Shown here: positions 29,322-39,432 of the stretch, piece after piece
How positions within the stretch are numbered: the stretch's first letter is position 1
Layout: each line of letters opens with the position of its first letter
Assembly: GCF_000756665.1 (NCBI RefSeq)
Contig: NZ_ARXV01000015.1
Coordinates: 1-64,000 of the forward strand
From: Alcanivorax nanhaiticus
GTDB lineage: Bacteria; Pseudomonadota; Gammaproteobacteria; Pseudomonadales; Alcanivoracaceae
DNA length: 64,000 nt
Direction: 5' to 3'
Translations under genes and position numbers: made by a program
The notes under the pieces: generated by a model
Databases searched by the model: none
Told to the model about the DNA's origin: nothing
The model's input: only the letters and a program-made list of their open reading frames with translations

Positions 29322-30329
29322 ATGACCGCTGTGAACGACTTTCTCACGCCCCGCTCGATCGCGGTCAACGCGATCAACCAGACCCACGCCAAAGTGGTTC
29401 TGGAACCGCTGGAGCGTGGTTTTGGCCACACTCTGGGGACTGCGCTGCGCCGCATCCTGATCTCCAGCATGCCCGGCTGCGCGATCACCGAAGTGGAGAT
29501 CGAGGGCGTACAACACGAATACTCCTCCATCGAGGGTGTTCAGGAAGATGTGATTAACATCCTGCTGAACCTGAAGGGCGTTGCCCTGAAGATGGAAGAC
29601 CGCGAAGAAGCGACCCTGGAACTGGTCAAGAAAGGTCCGGGTGCGGTAACTGCGGATGACATTCAGCGTGATCACAGTGTTGAGATCGTCAACCCGGATC
29701 ACCTGATCTGCACCATCACCGGCGACACCGAACTGCGTGTCAAGCTGAAAGTGCAGAAGGGTCGTGGTTATGAAGCCGCTGACTCTCGTCAGGGTGACGA
29801 AGACGAAACCCGTGGTATCGGTCGTCTGCAGCTGGACGCCAGCTACAGCCCGGTACGTCGTGTTGCTTATGTCGTTGAAGCTGCCCGTGTTGAACAGCGT
29901 ACTGACCTGGATAAACTGGTTATCGATCTGGAAACAGACGGTACTATCGATCCGGAAGAAGCGATTCGTCGTGCAGCGACCATTCTGCAGCAGCAGATCG
30001 CTGTGTTTGTGGATCTGGAACAGGACGCCAAGCCTGAGCCGAAACAGGAGCGCGAAGAGATCGATCCGATCCTGCTGCGCCCGGTAGATGATCTGGAGCT
30101 GACCGTTCGCTCCGCTAACTGCCTGAAGGCAGAGAACATCTATTACATCGGTGATCTGGTTCAGCGTACCGAGGTTGAGCTGCTGAAAACCCCGAATCTG
30201 GGTAAGAAGTCGCTCACCGAGATCAAGGATGTGCTGGCCTCCAAGGGCTTGTCGCTGGGTATGCGTCTCGAGAACTGGCCGCCGGTCAGCCTTCGTGACG
30301 ACGACCGGCTTAACACCAAATTGCGCTAA
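29322..30329 (+). CDS. rpoA: RNA polymerase alpha subunit
   Basis: Scaffold of RNA polymerase assembly. The N-terminal dimerisation domain contains [21 protein letters not shown] linker rich in Glu and Pro at about 235-250 leads to the C-terminal DNA- and activator-binding domain with [20 protein letters not shown] and [19 protein letters not shown]. Length 335 residues, slightly longer than E. coli (329). Confidence 0.98.
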   Translation: MTAVNDFLTPRSIAVNAINQTHAKVVLEPLERGFGHTLGTALRRILISSMPGCAITEVEIEGVQHEYSSIEGVQEDVINILLNLKGVALKMEDREEATLELVKKGPGAVTADDIQRDHSVEIVNPDHLICTITGDTELRVKLKVQKGRGYEAADSRQGDEDETRGIGRLQLDASYSPVRRVAYVVEAARVEQRTDLDKLVIDLETDGTIDPEEAIRRAATILQQQIAVFVDLEQDAKPEPKQEREEIDPILLRPVDDLELTVRSANCLKAENIYYIGDLVQRTEVELLKTPNLGKKSLTEIKDVLASKGLSLGMRLENWPPVSLRDDDRLNTKLR

Positions 30330-30393
30330 GTTAGTTGTTGTGGACGCTGTGAAGCGCCCCTGAACAGCTCCCTGTAAAGATAGGAACAGAATC

Positions 30394-30777
30394 ATGCGTC
30401 ATCGCAAAAGCGGCAGAAAACTGAATCGGAACAGCTCTCATCGTCAGGCGATGTTCCGTAACATGGCCGTGTCTCTGCTGGAGCACGGGGCGATCAAGAC
30501 CACTCTGCCCAAGGCTAAAGAGTTGCGTCGTGTGGCTGAGCCGCTGATCACTCTGGCCAAGGAAGACTCCGTAGCCAACCGTCGTCTGGCTTTCAACCGC
30601 ACCCGCTCCAAGGAAGTGGTTGGCAAGCTGTTCAACGAACTGGGTCCGCGCTACAAGAGCCGTCCTGGTGGTTATGTGCGTATCCTCAAGATGGGCTTCC
30701 GCGCTGGTGATAACGCGCCGATGGCTTATGTTGAGCTGGTTGACCGTCCTGAAGTTGCTGAAGCTGACGCCGAATAA
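30394..30777 (+). CDS. rplQ: 50S ribosomal protein L17
   Basis: Tunnel-exit region protein. The 127 residues begin [20 protein letters not shown] and contain [20 protein letters not shown]. Last gene of the alpha operon, followed by a strong terminator 20 bases downstream. Confidence 0.98.
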   Translation: MRHRKSGRKLNRNSSHRQAMFRNMAVSLLEHGAIKTTLPKAKELRRVAEPLITLAKEDSVANRRLAFNRTRSKEVVGKLFNELGPRYKSRPGGYVRILKMGFRAGDNAPMAYVELVDRPEVAEADAE

Positions 30778-30796
30778 GCGTTTTCTTTCAGTGATC

Positions 30797-30827
30797 AAAA
30801 AAACCGGGCTTAATGCCCGGTTTTTTT
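30797..30827 (+). terminator. Rho-independent terminator of the ribosomal superoperon
   Basis: The stem ACCGGGC/GCCCGGT, extended by A-T pairs to 13 bp, closes a TTAAT loop (30810-30814) and runs into seven T residues. It is near-symmetric and could act on both strands. Confidence 0.93.
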
Positions 30828-30834
30828 ATGTCTG

Positions 30835-30862
30835 TTGCATGCTCTCTTGGCTGTACTATGCT
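30835..30862 (+). promoter_or_regulatory. Candidate promoter for the DOPA-dioxygenase-like gene
   Basis: A -35 box TTGCAT (30835-30840) and a -10 box TATGCT (30857-30862) with 16-base spacing, directly after the ribosomal terminator. It would give a leader of about 135 bases. No gene is visible in 30828-31003. Confidence 0.45.
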
Positions 30863-31003
30863 GTTAGCAGGGTTTCTGTGATGCTTCTGGTAGCTTAAGG
30901 AAGGGCCGGTCGTGAGTATCGGCAGATCAATGGCTTGGAGGCGTTGCCGGGAATAATTAGCCTGAGCAGAAACTCTTGTGGTGGCGAATCACAGGCGACG
31001 GGT

Positions 31004-31339
31004 ATGGCGATCAAGGGTTTTCACGCGCACGTTTATTACGACGAATCCACGTTTAGCCAAGCTGCGGCATTGTGTCAGTCAGCTCATCTCAGCTTTGATC
31101 TTCCGATGGGGCACATGCATCGCAAGCCGGTAGGCCCGCATCTCTGCTGGAGCTGCCAGCTCACTATTCCCCGAAGATTAGCGGGTGAAGTTATCCCCTG
31201 GTTAATGGCCAGCCGTAACGGGTTGACCATTTTCATTCATGGCCTGAGTGGTGATGATTTGCGCGATCACACTGAGCTGGTTATGTGGCTGGGGGAAAGC
31301 CAGCCACTGGATCTCAGTATCTTCCAGTACTCAGCCTGA
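31004..31339 (+). CDS. DOPA 4,5-dioxygenase family protein
   Basis: Small ferredoxin-like-fold protein of the family that includes extradiol-type DOPA dioxygenases; the bacterial substrates are mostly unknown. The 111 residues have the paired-His start GFHAHVYYDE and the second signature KPVGPHLCWSCQLT, where family members usually have HPxGPHPxWS. The ATG at 31004 has only a weak ribosome-binding site. Upstream TTG and GTG starts would add sequence unlike the family. It stands alone between the ribosomal terminator and a convergent hypothetical gene. Confidence 0.75.
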   Translation: MAIKGFHAHVYYDESTFSQAAALCQSAHLSFDLPMGHMHRKPVGPHLCWSCQLTIPRRLAGEVIPWLMASRNGLTIFIHGLSGDDLRDHTELVMWLGESQPLDLSIFQYSA

Positions 31340-31351
31340 ACACTGGCGGTA

Positions 31352-31738
31352 TCAGCTCTGTGCTACCGCACGTCCTCTATACATCAGTGGCTTGCTGTTC
31401 TTCTGGGCGCTCGTCTCCGGGCGCGCAGTTTTTCTTTGCTCTCCTGCGTCCACTGGCTGACCGCGATAAAAGCGGACAGGTAACGGTTCCTCGGGGGTGA
31501 TGAGTTGATCTGGCCCTTCCAGTTCGATCAGGGCGAGTCTGATCTCGCCGTAGAGTCGTTGTAGTCCCTGTGAGCGGGTTCGGCCTGCGTAGTGTGCCAA
31601 CTTCTGGCGAAGCGCCTGATCAGTGAGGGACAGATTAGCGTCAAATTCCGCTCGAATAAGGCGGCGGCACTGATTAACCAGGTTGACAATGTTGTACTGC
31701 ATCAGCCAACGGTGATCGGTGGCGGTAGCGTTGCTCAT
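31352..31738 (-). CDS. Hypothetical protein
   Basis: A 128-residue soluble protein that I do not recognise. It has a helical N-terminal part (HRWLMQYNIVNLVNQCRRLI and LRQKLAHYAGRTRSQGLQRL) and a basic, probably disordered C-terminal tail. There is no signal peptide or membrane segment. The ATG at 31738 has GAGGAG eight bases upstream. It converges with the dioxygenase-like gene across 12 bases and lies downstream of the phosphodiesterase gene on the same strand. Confidence 0.6.
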   Translation of the reverse strand: MSNATATDHRWLMQYNIVNLVNQCRRLIRAEFDANLSLTDQALRQKLAHYAGRTRSQGLQRLYGEIRLALIELEGPDQLITPEEPLPVRFYRGQPVDAGEQRKTARPETSAQKNSKPLMYRGRAVAQS

Positions 31739-31826
31739 CACATACTCCTCAGACGTGGTCTGTGTATTGCGATAACAGGGTTAAAGCAGAATTCGTGCCA
31801 TCCCTGTGTTGGGAGCAAGCGGGGCT

Positions 31827-31853
31827 GGCCACCCCTTGATGGGCGGGGTGGCC
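31827..31853. repeat. Strong hairpin downstream of the phosphodiesterase gene
   Basis: Perfect 9-bp arms GGCCACCCC and GGGGTGGCC around a 9-base loop, 20 bases past the stop of the minus-strand phosphodiesterase gene. There is no T-tract, so it may protect the 3' end or act as a weak terminator. Confidence 0.6.
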
Positions 31854-31873
31854 AAAGTGGTGCGATATATGCC

Positions 31874-33133
31874 TTATTTTGAGGCGTGCCGCAGGCGTTT
31901 AAGGCAATTGGCGTAAAAGGTGGTTGTGGCTGGCCAGTCAGAAAAGACGCCGATAACGCCAACCTGGCGTGCCAGTACATCGAGCAGGGTAAAGGTGTCA
32001 CCGTCGTTGTTGATGGCTGGGCTGATGCTCTGATAATACCAGCCGCCCCCGCCAGCAAGTGGCCCGGAGCGCTCCAGTGACCATGCGATCATATCGAGAC
32101 CTTCCGCCTTGGCTGATTGTGCGTAGGGGCTTGGGACGATTTGCTCCAGTTCATTGGTGGTGACAAGCATCCACAGCGGGGGAGCGATGATATTCACACC
32201 AAAGCCAGCAAGGGTGGCCATATCTGGCTGCCAGGTGCCCGGATTCAGCGGGTCAAGGCCATGACTGTCGCGGCCATCGAGAAATACCGCCTGGTTTCCG
32301 TATGCACCTTCGTGGTCGATCCAGTAACGAACATCCTCCAGCAGGAAGGATTGCGGGTAGACCTGATCGGGAGGCACACCGGCCTCGCGATATTCCTCAA
32401 TCATCTGGTGAGCATAATCTTGCTGGCTGTAAGTGCCCTGCCAGGGCATGGCAACCGAGGGTGTTTTCAGTTCAGGCGTCATTTTCACGCCCAGCTGCTG
32501 AAACAGGGCAATGCTTTCCTTGTGACTGAGCAAGGTGCCATTGGCGCTGTATAGTTCGGTACGAAAGTCTGGTGTTCCTTGCAGGTATTCCGTCACCGTG
32601 GTGGCTTCAGGGTTGGCGCCATCCATCTTTCCCTTGAGAGACTTGAATTCGGCCAGGGTAATGTCGCTGGTACAGCATTGCGCACTGGCGGGATGAGTGC
32701 CGTCGAAGGGAGTAAATGGTTGGCTGCACCGGCCGGCAAGGTCTGTTTCAAGGATGTTGGTGGTGGTATGCAGATCACATTGGGAATGGCGGCATACCAG
32801 TTCCTGATCTTTGGTAAAGGCGACATCACATTCCAGAATCCCTGCCCCCATGCGGGCTGCGGCACGATAGGATTCTTCTGTGTGCTCCGGGAATTGAAGG
32901 GGGGCTCCGCGATGGCCAATAGAAAAGTCGCTGGCTTTCATGGGACGGGGGTGGTTGGCACATTCCTGCAGTGCCTGCTTTACCGGACCGTCGTCCATGT
33001 CGGCGAGCAGATAATAGGGGCGGGGCCCCAGTTCAACGTTGCCGTTGGTGGGGGGCTGTGCTGCGCAGGACATGGTGGCCGTTGTCAGAGCGGTGGCAGT
33101 AAGAATGCCTTGTAGAGCCCGGGTCAGTTTCAT
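31874..33133 (-). CDS. Secreted glycerophosphodiester phosphodiesterase
   Basis: Hydrolyses deacylated phospholipids such as glycerophosphocholine to glycerol 3-phosphate and alcohol, probably in the periplasm. An export signal covers roughly residues 1-24; MSCAAQ could be a poor lipobox. The GDPD active site is clear: IGHRGA (His74, Arg75), ECDVAF (Glu101, Asp103) and CRHSQCD with His116. Five Cys residues between 114 and 155 suggest disulfides. Length 419 residues, longer than cytoplasmic UgpQ and nearer periplasmic types. GGAGG precedes the ATG; a longer reading frame upstream lacks a start signal. Confidence 0.85.
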   Translation of the reverse strand: MKLTRALQGILTATALTTATMSCAAQPPTNGNVELGPRPYYLLADMDDGPVKQALQECANHPRPMKASDFSIGHRGAPLQFPEHTEESYRAAARMGAGILECDVAFTKDQELVCRHSQCDLHTTTNILETDLAGRCSQPFTPFDGTHPASAQCCTSDITLAEFKSLKGKMDGANPEATTVTEYLQGTPDFRTELYSANGTLLSHKESIALFQQLGVKMTPELKTPSVAMPWQGTYSQQDYAHQMIEEYREAGVPPDQVYPQSFLLEDVRYWIDHEGAYGNQAVFLDGRDSHGLDPLNPGTWQPDMATLAGFGVNIIAPPLWMLVTTNELEQIVPSPYAQSAKAEGLDMIAWSLERSGPLAGGGGWYYQSISPAINNDGDTFTLLDVLARQVGVIGVFSDWPATTTFYANCLKRLRHASK

Positions 33134-33260
33134 GATTAACCTCCACTGGTTTGCTGGAGGTTGAGTATTTGTTACGCCAATGAAGTAAATTTTGAGGAAT
33201 CGAGACCGCAATATTACCAGGCGAAGAAATGCGAACTGATTCAGTTTCAACTCTTGCGAA
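33134..33260. other. Intergenic region before the phosphodiesterase gene
   Basis: No gene seen. The sequence is visibly richer in A and T than its surroundings and presumably holds the minus-strand promoter for the phosphodiesterase gene; I could not fix the boxes with confidence. Confidence 0.3.
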
Positions 33261-34070
33261 TTACATTTGGTTCGCAATTTTGGATTCATACACCTGCAGG
33301 TAATAATCTCGAGCAGTGGTGCGAAGTTGGCTGATGTGTCCGGTGCTAAGCATCCGTCCACTCCAAAGTATAGCTCCATCATCAATGCGGATTACCGCCA
33401 TGTCACTAATGGCTTGCCCAAGAGTTATTGAAGCTCCTACTCCGCCTGTTAGCGCTGCAAAGAAGGAGTTGACAGCGATTTTTGTGCCAACGGCTGAATT
33501 TGTGTGTTGCCAGCCACTGAGGCGGGTTACCAAAAGGCAGCATGTATTGTTCGGTGCTGCCTTGCTTATCTCTGCAGGGATTTCGACTGGCCCGGCCAGT
33601 GTAGGGTTGGAAAGCCTTGGCTTACCATATCTGTCTTTGCTGCTTAGGATGGATTCAATTGTAGGGCTGTCGGCCCAAATAGTTTGCTCAAACTGAAGAA
33701 CTAGTTGCGGATCTATTTCGTCTGTTTGCGCGGGGATATTGGTGACTTGGTAAGAGTTGGAAAAAGAATCCAATTGTTCGATCAGGGCTGTTTGGCCTTC
33801 ATCATTAATATATAACTCTTGGGTGACTTCCCCGTTCAGGTCCCTTTCGTCCAGTGCAATGCTTGGCGGCAAAACTGCCAGGGAATCAAATCGCCAAAAG
33901 TCTTCCTGGGGAATGATGTCTGATTGAAAGGTTTCGAGGCAGTGAGTTGTTGTGCAGGAGGTTAGATTCAAAGGTACGCGGCCGGTGCTTTGGCAGCCGT
34001 GCAAAAATGCAAGGGAGAAGAAAGCAATTAATGGGAAATGAAAGTTTGTTTTCATCGTCTTCAAGCTCAT
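33261..34070 (-). CDS. Putative lipoprotein of unknown function
   Basis: A 269-residue protein with a lipoprotein signal (hydrophobic stretch then LHGC, Cys26 by the first start). I do not recognise the family. The mature part has CTTTHC near its start, a Leu-rich segment ([13 protein letters not shown]) and a Gly-rich stretch ([20 protein letters not shown]). The ATG at 34070 overlaps the uvrA stop in an ATGA arrangement, implying coupling to uvrA; an ATG at 34055 is an alternative. Base composition is more A/T-rich than its neighbours, which hints at a separate origin. Confidence 0.65.
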   Translation of the reverse strand: MSLKTMKTNFHFPLIAFFSLAFLHGCQSTGRVPLNLTSCTTTHCLETFQSDIIPQEDFWRFDSLAVLPPSIALDERDLNGEVTQELYINDEGQTALIEQLDSFSNSYQVTNIPAQTDEIDPQLVLQFEQTIWADSPTIESILSSKDRYGKPRLSNPTLAGPVEIPAEISKAAPNNTCCLLVTRLSGWQHTNSAVGTKIAVNSFFAALTGGVGASITLGQAISDMAVIRIDDGAILWSGRMLSTGHISQLRTTARDYYLQVYESKIANQM

Positions 34071-36889
34071 AGCATTGGTTTTAGGAAACGGCCGGTATGG
34101 CTGCCTTTCACTTTGGCGACCTCTTCCGGGGTACCTTCGGCGATGATTTCGCCGCCGCCGTCACCGCCCTCCGGGCCCAGATCCACGATCCAGTCCGCTG
34201 TCTTGATCACGTCCAGGTTGTGCTCGATCACTGCCACGGTGTTGCCGTGGTCTGCCAGTCGGTTGAGAACGTCAAGCAACAGCTGGATGTCATGGAAGTG
34301 CAGGCCGGTGGTTGGCTCATCAAGGATGTAGAGGGTGTTGCCAGTGTCGCGGCGGGACAGCTCCTTGGCCAGCTTGACACGCTGGGCTTCGCCGCCAGAC
34401 AGCGTTGTGGCGGCTTGTCCCAGCTTGATGTAACTAAGGCCCACGTCCATGAGTGTTTGCAGCTTGCGAGCCAGGGCGGGCACAGCATCAAAGAACTCAC
34501 GACCTTCCTCGATGGTAAGGTCCAGCACCTCGAAGATATTTTTACCCTTGTAGGTGATTTCCAGCGTTTCCCGGTTATAGCGTTTGCCTTCACACACTTC
34601 ACAGGGCACATAAATGTCAGGCAGAAAATGCATCTCTACCTTGATCACGCCGTCACCCTGACAGGCTTCGCAGCGGCCGCCTTTCACATTGAAGCTGAAA
34701 CGGCCTGGCTTGTAGCCGCGGGCACGGGCTTCCTGGGTGCCGGAAAACAGCTCCCGAACCGGGGTAAAAATACCGGTATAGGTGGCGGGGTTGGAACGCG
34801 GGGTGCGGCCAATCGGGCTTTGATCAATATCGACAACCTTGTCGAAATGCTCCAGGCCCTCGATGGCTTCATGCTGGGCCGCCTTAAGTGTGGTCGCCTT
34901 GTTCAGTTTGGTGGCTGCCAGCGGATACAGGGTGCTGTTGATCAGGGTGGATTTGCCAGAGCCGGATACGCCGGTAATGCAGGTGAGCAGGCCGACGGGA
35001 ATGTTCAGCGGATGGCCTTTGAGGTTGTTGCCGGTGGCGCCCAGCAGGGTTAACCACTTGTCATCCTTGTTCTGGCGACGCTTTTTGGGCACCGCAATTT
35101 GCTTTCGGCCAGACAGGTAGTCACCGGTGAGTGAGGCGGGGTTGTCGGCAACATCTTTTGCTGACCCTTGGGCGACAACGGTTCCGCCATGCACGCCGGC
35201 ACCCGGGCCAATGTCGATAACGTGGTCGGCGAGGCGAATAGCGTCCTCATCATGTTCTACTACCAGCACTGTGTTGCCGAGATCCCGCAGACGGGTGAGA
35301 GTGTTGAGCAGGCGCTCGTTATCGCGTTGGTGCAGGCCGATGGAGGGTTCATCCAGTACATACATAACACCCACCAGACCGGCGCCGATCTGGCTGGCCA
35401 GACGAATTCGCTGGGCCTCACCGCCGGACAGGGTTTCGGCACTGCGCTCCAGAGTCAGGTATTCCAGCCCTACGTTGACCAGAAACTGCAGCCGATCGCG
35501 GATTTCCTTGAGAATCTTGTCGGCGATTTCCCCTTTGCTGCCTGGCAGGTTCAATTCGCTGAAGTAGCTGTGGGCCTTGCCCACTGCCAGTCGGACCACG
35601 TCAGGCAGGGTGGTCTGCTCGATAAAGACATGGCGAGCCGCTTCGCGTAGCCGCGAGCCGTTACAGCTGGGGCAGCTGGACGTGGACATATAGTTGAGCA
35701 GATCTTCGCGGACGGCATCGGACTCGGTTTCGCGATAGCGCCGTTCCATGTTGGGGATAATGCCCTCAAAAGGATGGTTGCGCTTGATGATATCGCCGCG
35801 ATCGTTCAGGTAACGGAACTCAATGCTTTCCTTGCCCGTGCCATAGAGCACCTTCTTGCGGACAGCTTTGTCCAGCGTCTGGAAGGGGACATCCATGTCG
35901 AAGCCAATGCTCTGGGAGAGGGAGTTGAGCATCTGGAAGTAATAGACATTGCGGCGATCCCAGCCACGGATTGCGCCTTCCGACAGGGACAGCTCTTCGG
36001 AGTTGATCACTTTGTCTTCATCGAAGAACTGTTTCATGCCCAGGCCGTCGCAGCTGGGGCAGGCGCCGGCCGGGTTGTTGAAAGAGAACAGGCGAGGCTC
36101 CAGCTCCGGGATAGAGTAGCCACAATGGGAGCAGGCAAACTTGGCGGAAAAGGTGATTTCTTCGCCATCCTCTCCGTCCATGGGCGCAATGATGGCGATG
36201 TCGTCGGCAAGGTTGAGGGCGGTTTCAAAGGATTCCGCCAGGCGGTTTTGCAGATCGTCCCGTACCTTGAAGCGATCCACTACCACTTCGATGGTGTGTT
36301 TCTTGTTCTTTTCCAGCTCAGGGGTGTCATCCATGTCATAGATGCGGCCATCCACACGAACGCGGATAAAGCCCTGGGCACGCAGTTCTTCAAATAAGTG
36401 GACATGCTCCCCTTTCTTCTCGCGAATCACCGGGGCCAGCAGCATCAGCTTGCTGCCTTCGTCCATGGCCAGCACTTGATCTACCATCTGGCTGATGGTC
36501 TGGGCGGCTAGCGGGGCGTCATGTTCAGGGCAGCGTGGTTCGCCAACGCGGGCGAACAGCAGACGCAGGTAATCATAGATCTCGGTAATGGTGCCGACCG
36601 TGGAGCGCGGGTTATGGCTGGTGGACTTCTGCTCGATGGAGATGGCCGGGCTGAGGCCTTCGATGTGATCCACATCGGGTTTTTCCATCATCGACAGGAA
36701 CTGACGGGCGTAGGTGGAGAGGGACTCCACATAGCGCCGTTGACCCTCTGCATAGAGAGTGTCGAATGCCAGGGAGGACTTTCCGGAACCGGACAGGCCG
36801 GTGATGACCACCAGTTTGTCACGGGGAATATCCAGGTCCACGTTCTTCAGATTATGGGTGCGCGCCCCGCGAACCAGAATGGTATCCAT
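34067..36889 (-). CDS. uvrA: Excinuclease ABC subunit A
   Basis: Damage-recognition ATPase of nucleotide excision repair. The 940 residues carry two ABC modules: Walker [20 protein letters not shown] near the N terminus and [12 protein letters not shown] in the second half. Both signature sequences (LSGGEAQRI and [15 protein letters not shown]) are present. Zinc-finger Cys pairs are at CSHC/CPSC and CEAC/CEVC. Complete. A LexA box overlaps its promoter. Confidence 0.98.
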   Translation of the reverse strand: MDTILVRGARTHNLKNVDLDIPRDKLVVITGLSGSGKSSLAFDTLYAEGQRRYVESLSTYARQFLSMMEKPDVDHIEGLSPAISIEQKSTSHNPRSTVGTITEIYDYLRLLFARVGEPRCPEHDAPLAAQTISQMVDQVLAMDEGSKLMLLAPVIREKKGEHVHLFEELRAQGFIRVRVDGRIYDMDDTPELEKNKKHTIEVVVDRFKVRDDLQNRLAESFETALNLADDIAIIAPMDGEDGEEITFSAKFACSHCGYSIPELEPRLFSFNNPAGACPSCDGLGMKQFFDEDKVINSEELSLSEGAIRGWDRRNVYYFQMLNSLSQSIGFDMDVPFQTLDKAVRKKVLYGTGKESIEFRYLNDRGDIIKRNHPFEGIIPNMERRYRETESDAVREDLLNYMSTSSCPSCNGSRLREAARHVFIEQTTLPDVVRLAVGKAHSYFSELNLPGSKGEIADKILKEIRDRLQFLVNVGLEYLTLERSAETLSGGEAQRIRLASQIGAGLVGVMYVLDEPSIGLHQRDNERLLNTLTRLRDLGNTVLVVEHDEDAIRLADHVIDIGPGAGVHGGTVVAQGSAKDVADNPASLTGDYLSGRKQIAVPKKRRQNKDDKWLTLLGATGNNLKGHPLNIPVGLLTCITGVSGSGKSTLINSTLYPLAATKLNKATTLKAAQHEAIEGLEHFDKVVDIDQSPIGRTPRSNPATYTGIFTPVRELFSGTQEARARGYKPGRFSFNVKGGRCEACQGDGVIKVEMHFLPDIYVPCEVCEGKRYNRETLEITYKGKNIFEVLDLTIEEGREFFDAVPALARKLQTLMDVGLSYIKLGQAATTLSGGEAQRVKLAKELSRRDTGNTLYILDEPTTGLHFHDIQLLLDVLNRLADHGNTVAVIEHNLDVIKTADWIVDLGPEGGDGGGEIIAEGTPEEVAKVKGSHTGRFLKPML

Positions 36890-36905
36890 CTACTGCCCCT
36901 GAGTA

Positions 36906-36921
36906 CTGTCAAAATGAACAG
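36906..36921 (-). promoter_or_regulatory. LexA (SOS) operator upstream of uvrA
   Basis: CTGTCAAAATGAACAG matches the gammaproteobacterial SOS box CTGT-N8-ACAG with perfect outer tetrads. It ends 17 bases before the uvrA start. A minus-strand TATACT at 36930-36925 is a likely -10 box, so LexA would sit over the transcription start. Confidence 0.8.
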
Positions 36922-36974
36922 GGCAGTATAGGCGAAATTCTGTGAAGGAGAAAAGAAAGGTGATTTACCAGGCG

Positions 36975-37033
36975 CCACAGAGGCCAAAGAGATAACAAGG
37001 GGTTTTACTCCGTGTTCTCTGTGGCCTCAGTGG
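36975..37033. repeat. Intergenic inverted repeat with CCACAGAGGCC arms
   Basis: Arms of 17 bases at 36975-36991 and 37017-37033 pair at 15 of 17 positions around a 25-base loop. It lies just beyond the csgD-like stop and before the uvrA promoter. The CCACAGAGG/CCTCTGTGG wording resembles dispersed intergenic repeats seen in many proteobacterial genomes. It could end csgD-like transcription, although there is no T-tract. Confidence 0.6.
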
Positions 37034-37044
37034 TGAAAAAGCGC

Positions 37045-37695
37045 TTAGAGGTTTTCCTGCGCCCAGTTCACCGCCTGCAGGCGGTTGGAGGCGTTGATCT
37101 TTTTGAAGATGTTGTAAATGTGGGTCTTGATGGTGTGCGGGCTCAGGTTCAGGCTGCTGGCAATCTCGGAGTTTTTGGCCCCCGTTGCCATGACCTTCAG
37201 CACTTCCACTTCCCGGTCGGTGAGGTTTACTTCACTGCGGGAGAAGGTCTTGTTGAAGGTGCGGCTTTTCATCAGGTAGGTCTGCAGTACCGCACGGGGG
37301 AACCACAGCTCGCCGTCAAAAATGGCCTTGATACCTTTGCTGAGCAGGGCCTGAGGGCAGTCAAACTGGAACCCGCCATTGACCATGGGCAGGCCAGCCA
37401 GCTTGGACAGGGATTCTTCGTCGTCCACGTTGAATACGGCAATCAGGACATCGTTTTCCACTTCCTGGTCGGCTTCCAGCAGGTGGGCGATGACTTCATT
37501 CACGTCCACACTGTGATAATCCACCAGAAACAGGTTCTGGTCGTTGGTGCGCAGGGTTTCCACTGTGATGTCATTCACACTGGGGATAGAGTTTGCGGTG
37601 ATCTCTTCCTTTACGAGGAACTCGGTAAGCAGCGCGTTTTGCAGCTGCTGGCTACCGACCACATAAACCTGTTGGCTTTGTTGTTGGCTATTCAT
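37045..37695 (-). CDS. CsgD-like LuxR-family transcriptional regulator
   Basis: The C-terminal LuxR-type HTH (LTDREVEVLKVMATGAKNSE, then SPHTIKTHIYNIFKKI) ends in AVNWAQENL, closely like E. coli CsgD, the biofilm and curli regulator. With the ATG at 37695 it has 216 residues, the same length as CsgD. The N-terminal half is a divergent receiver-like domain with a possible acceptor Asp in FLVDYHS. An ATG at 37707 is an alternative; a still earlier GTG at 37767 lacks a ribosome-binding site. It sits between uvrA and the MFS gene. A role in matrix or biofilm control is inferred from the family. Confidence 0.82.
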   Translation of the reverse strand: MNSQQQSQQVYVVGSQQLQNALLTEFLVKEEITANSIPSVNDITVETLRTNDQNLFLVDYHSVDVNEVIAHLLEADQEVENDVLIAVFNVDDEESLSKLAGLPMVNGGFQFDCPQALLSKGIKAIFDGELWFPRAVLQTYLMKSRTFNKTFSRSEVNLTDREVEVLKVMATGAKNSEIASSLNLSPHTIKTHIYNIFKKINASNRLQAVNWAQENL

Positions 37696-37970
37696 TGTCC
37701 TGTCCATGACCCAGGCCGGAACCTGTAGCCCTAAGAAAAAAAACTTATCAGCATGTGAATCTATCACCGCTTTGACGGGGGTTCAATTTACTGGTTCCGG
37801 CTTTTCGCCATGTTTAACAATCATTCCTTCGAGGTAGAGGCTGAAAAGCTGGGCATTTCGGGGCTTGGGGTGAGTAATGTCACGGCTGAGAAGGAATCTG
37901 ATACACTGCCCGCCCCCTAACATGTGGTGACTGGCCGGTGGCCGGACTGGTGAGGAGCATCCAGGTTTCA

Positions 37971-39338
37971 ATGACAGCCCCTTCTTCTACAGCGATGCAG
38001 CGTACCGAGCTGAAAACCACCGGTTACATGGCCACCATTTTTGCCCTGCGGATGTTCGGCCTGTTCATGATCCTGCCGATTTTTGCCGTGTATGGGCAGG
38101 CCCTTGAAGGGGCGTCCCCGTTGCTGATCGGTACCGCCATTGGTGCCTATGGTCTTATGCAGGCCCTGCTGCAGATCCCCTTCGGGATGATGTCGGATCG
38201 CTTCGGCCGCAGGCCCTTGTTGCTGATTGGCCTGCTGTTGTTTATCGCGGGTGGTGTGGTGGCTGCCATGAGCGATCACATTTATGGCGTGATTGCCGGT
38301 AGGGCGCTGCAGGGAGCTGGTGCCATTGCCAGCGTGATCATGGCGCTCATTGGTGATGTGGTCAGCGAGAAAAATCGTACCCGCGCCATGGCGTTGATCG
38401 GTATGTCGGTGGGCGGCTCCTTTATCCTCGCGCTGATTCTCGGACCGTTACTGGCCGCCTGGTTGGGATTGTCCGGGTTGTTCTGGGCGACAGTGATGCT
38501 GGGTTCGCTGGCGTTTCTGGTGGCGCTGGTGGTGCCCGCCCCCAAAGCATTGCAGGGTGAGTTATTGCCTGCGAAGGAACGTTTCCGACGCGTACTTGGC
38601 AGTAAGACATTGCTGCGCTTTGATGTGGGTATTTTCACCCTGCATGTGATCATGACGGCATCCTTTGTGGTGGTGCCGGCCTTGTTAAGCGATCGGCTTG
38701 GCTTGAGCCTGCAAAGTCACAGCGTGCTGTATCTGGGCGTTCTGGTGGCAGGTTTTATCGCCATGGTGCCTTTGGTGATTCGTGCGGAACGGCGTGGTGC
38801 CGTGCCGGTCAAACGTTTGGCCATCGTGCTGCTGGCAACCTCTCAGCTGCTGCTGGCGCTGGCCGGCGCGGCCCTTTGGCATTTTGTGCTGGCATTGCTG
38901 GTATTCTTTGCGGCCTTCAATTTGCTGGAAGCCTTGCTTCCCTCGCTGGTTGGTCGTGCGGCTCCGGCTGGCACCCGCGGCACAGCGATGGGGGTGTATT
39001 CCAGCTCACAATTCATGGGCGTTTTTGTCGGCGGCCAGCTTGGCGGAGCGCTTTACCAGTGGCTGGGCCCCCAGGCGGTATTTTATGGCTGCATGGTGCT
39101 TGCGTTGGTCTGGCTGCTGGTGCTGGTCGGAATGCAGGAATTACCTCGTCTGGAAAACCGGGTGCTGCAACTGCAGCCGGGGCAGGACTGGCAAAACCTG
39201 AGCCAGCAGCTACATCATGTTCCCGGTGTGGAGGAGGTGGTGTTTGTGGAAGCGCAATCCCTGGTGCTGCTGAAGATCGATACTGGCTCTCTGGATGAGA
39301 GTCGCTTGCAGGGACTCGCCGCCGTTGTGCAAAGCTGA
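37971..39338 (+). CDS. MFS transporter, YajR-like with C-terminal YAM-type domain
   Basis: Twelve-helix major facilitator transporter of 455 residues. It shows the motif-A loop GMMSDRFGRRPLLLIG and a helix-4 motif GRALQGAGAIASVIMALIGD. After the last helix about 65 soluble residues (from LPRLENRVLQL, with VPGVEEVVFVEAQSLVLLKI) resemble the ferredoxin-like YAM domain of E. coli YajR. Substrate unknown. The uvrA, MFS, ssb neighbourhood is shared with Pseudomonas. The ATG at 37971 follows the GAGGAG site by 13 bases, so initiation may be modest. Confidence 0.88.
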   Translation: MTAPSSTAMQRTELKTTGYMATIFALRMFGLFMILPIFAVYGQALEGASPLLIGTAIGAYGLMQALLQIPFGMMSDRFGRRPLLLIGLLLFIAGGVVAAMSDHIYGVIAGRALQGAGAIASVIMALIGDVVSEKNRTRAMALIGMSVGGSFILALILGPLLAAWLGLSGLFWATVMLGSLAFLVALVVPAPKALQGELLPAKERFRRVLGSKTLLRFDVGIFTLHVIMTASFVVVPALLSDRLGLSLQSHSVLYLGVLVAGFIAMVPLVIRAERRGAVPVKRLAIVLLATSQLLLALAGAALWHFVLALLVFFAAFNLLEALLPSLVGRAAPAGTRGTAMGVYSSSQFMGVFVGGQLGGALYQWLGPQAVFYGCMVLALVWLLVLVGMQELPRLENRVLQLQPGQDWQNLSQQLHHVPGVEEVVFVEAQSLVLLKIDTGSLDESRLQGLAAVVQS

Positions 39339-39373
39339 CACAATGGCGGACTGGCCCTGCTTCAATGACGAAG

Positions 39374-39401
39374 CCGGGGCGGCACAAGGGTGCCGGCCCC
39401 G
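39374..39401. repeat. Hairpin between the MFS gene and ssb
   Basis: Arms CGGGGC-GGCAC and GTGCC-G-GCCCCG form a GC-rich stem with one bulge. It lies 35 bases past the MFS stop and 30 bases before ssb. Without a T-run it is more likely an attenuator or 3' end stabiliser than a full terminator. Confidence 0.5.
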
Positions 39402-39432
39402 ATAATGACCATAAGAGTCACGGAGAGAAACA

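Noticed and set aside
29166..30395. 409-codon minus-strand frame opposite rpsD and rpoA
   Set aside because: Antisense shadow; no family features.
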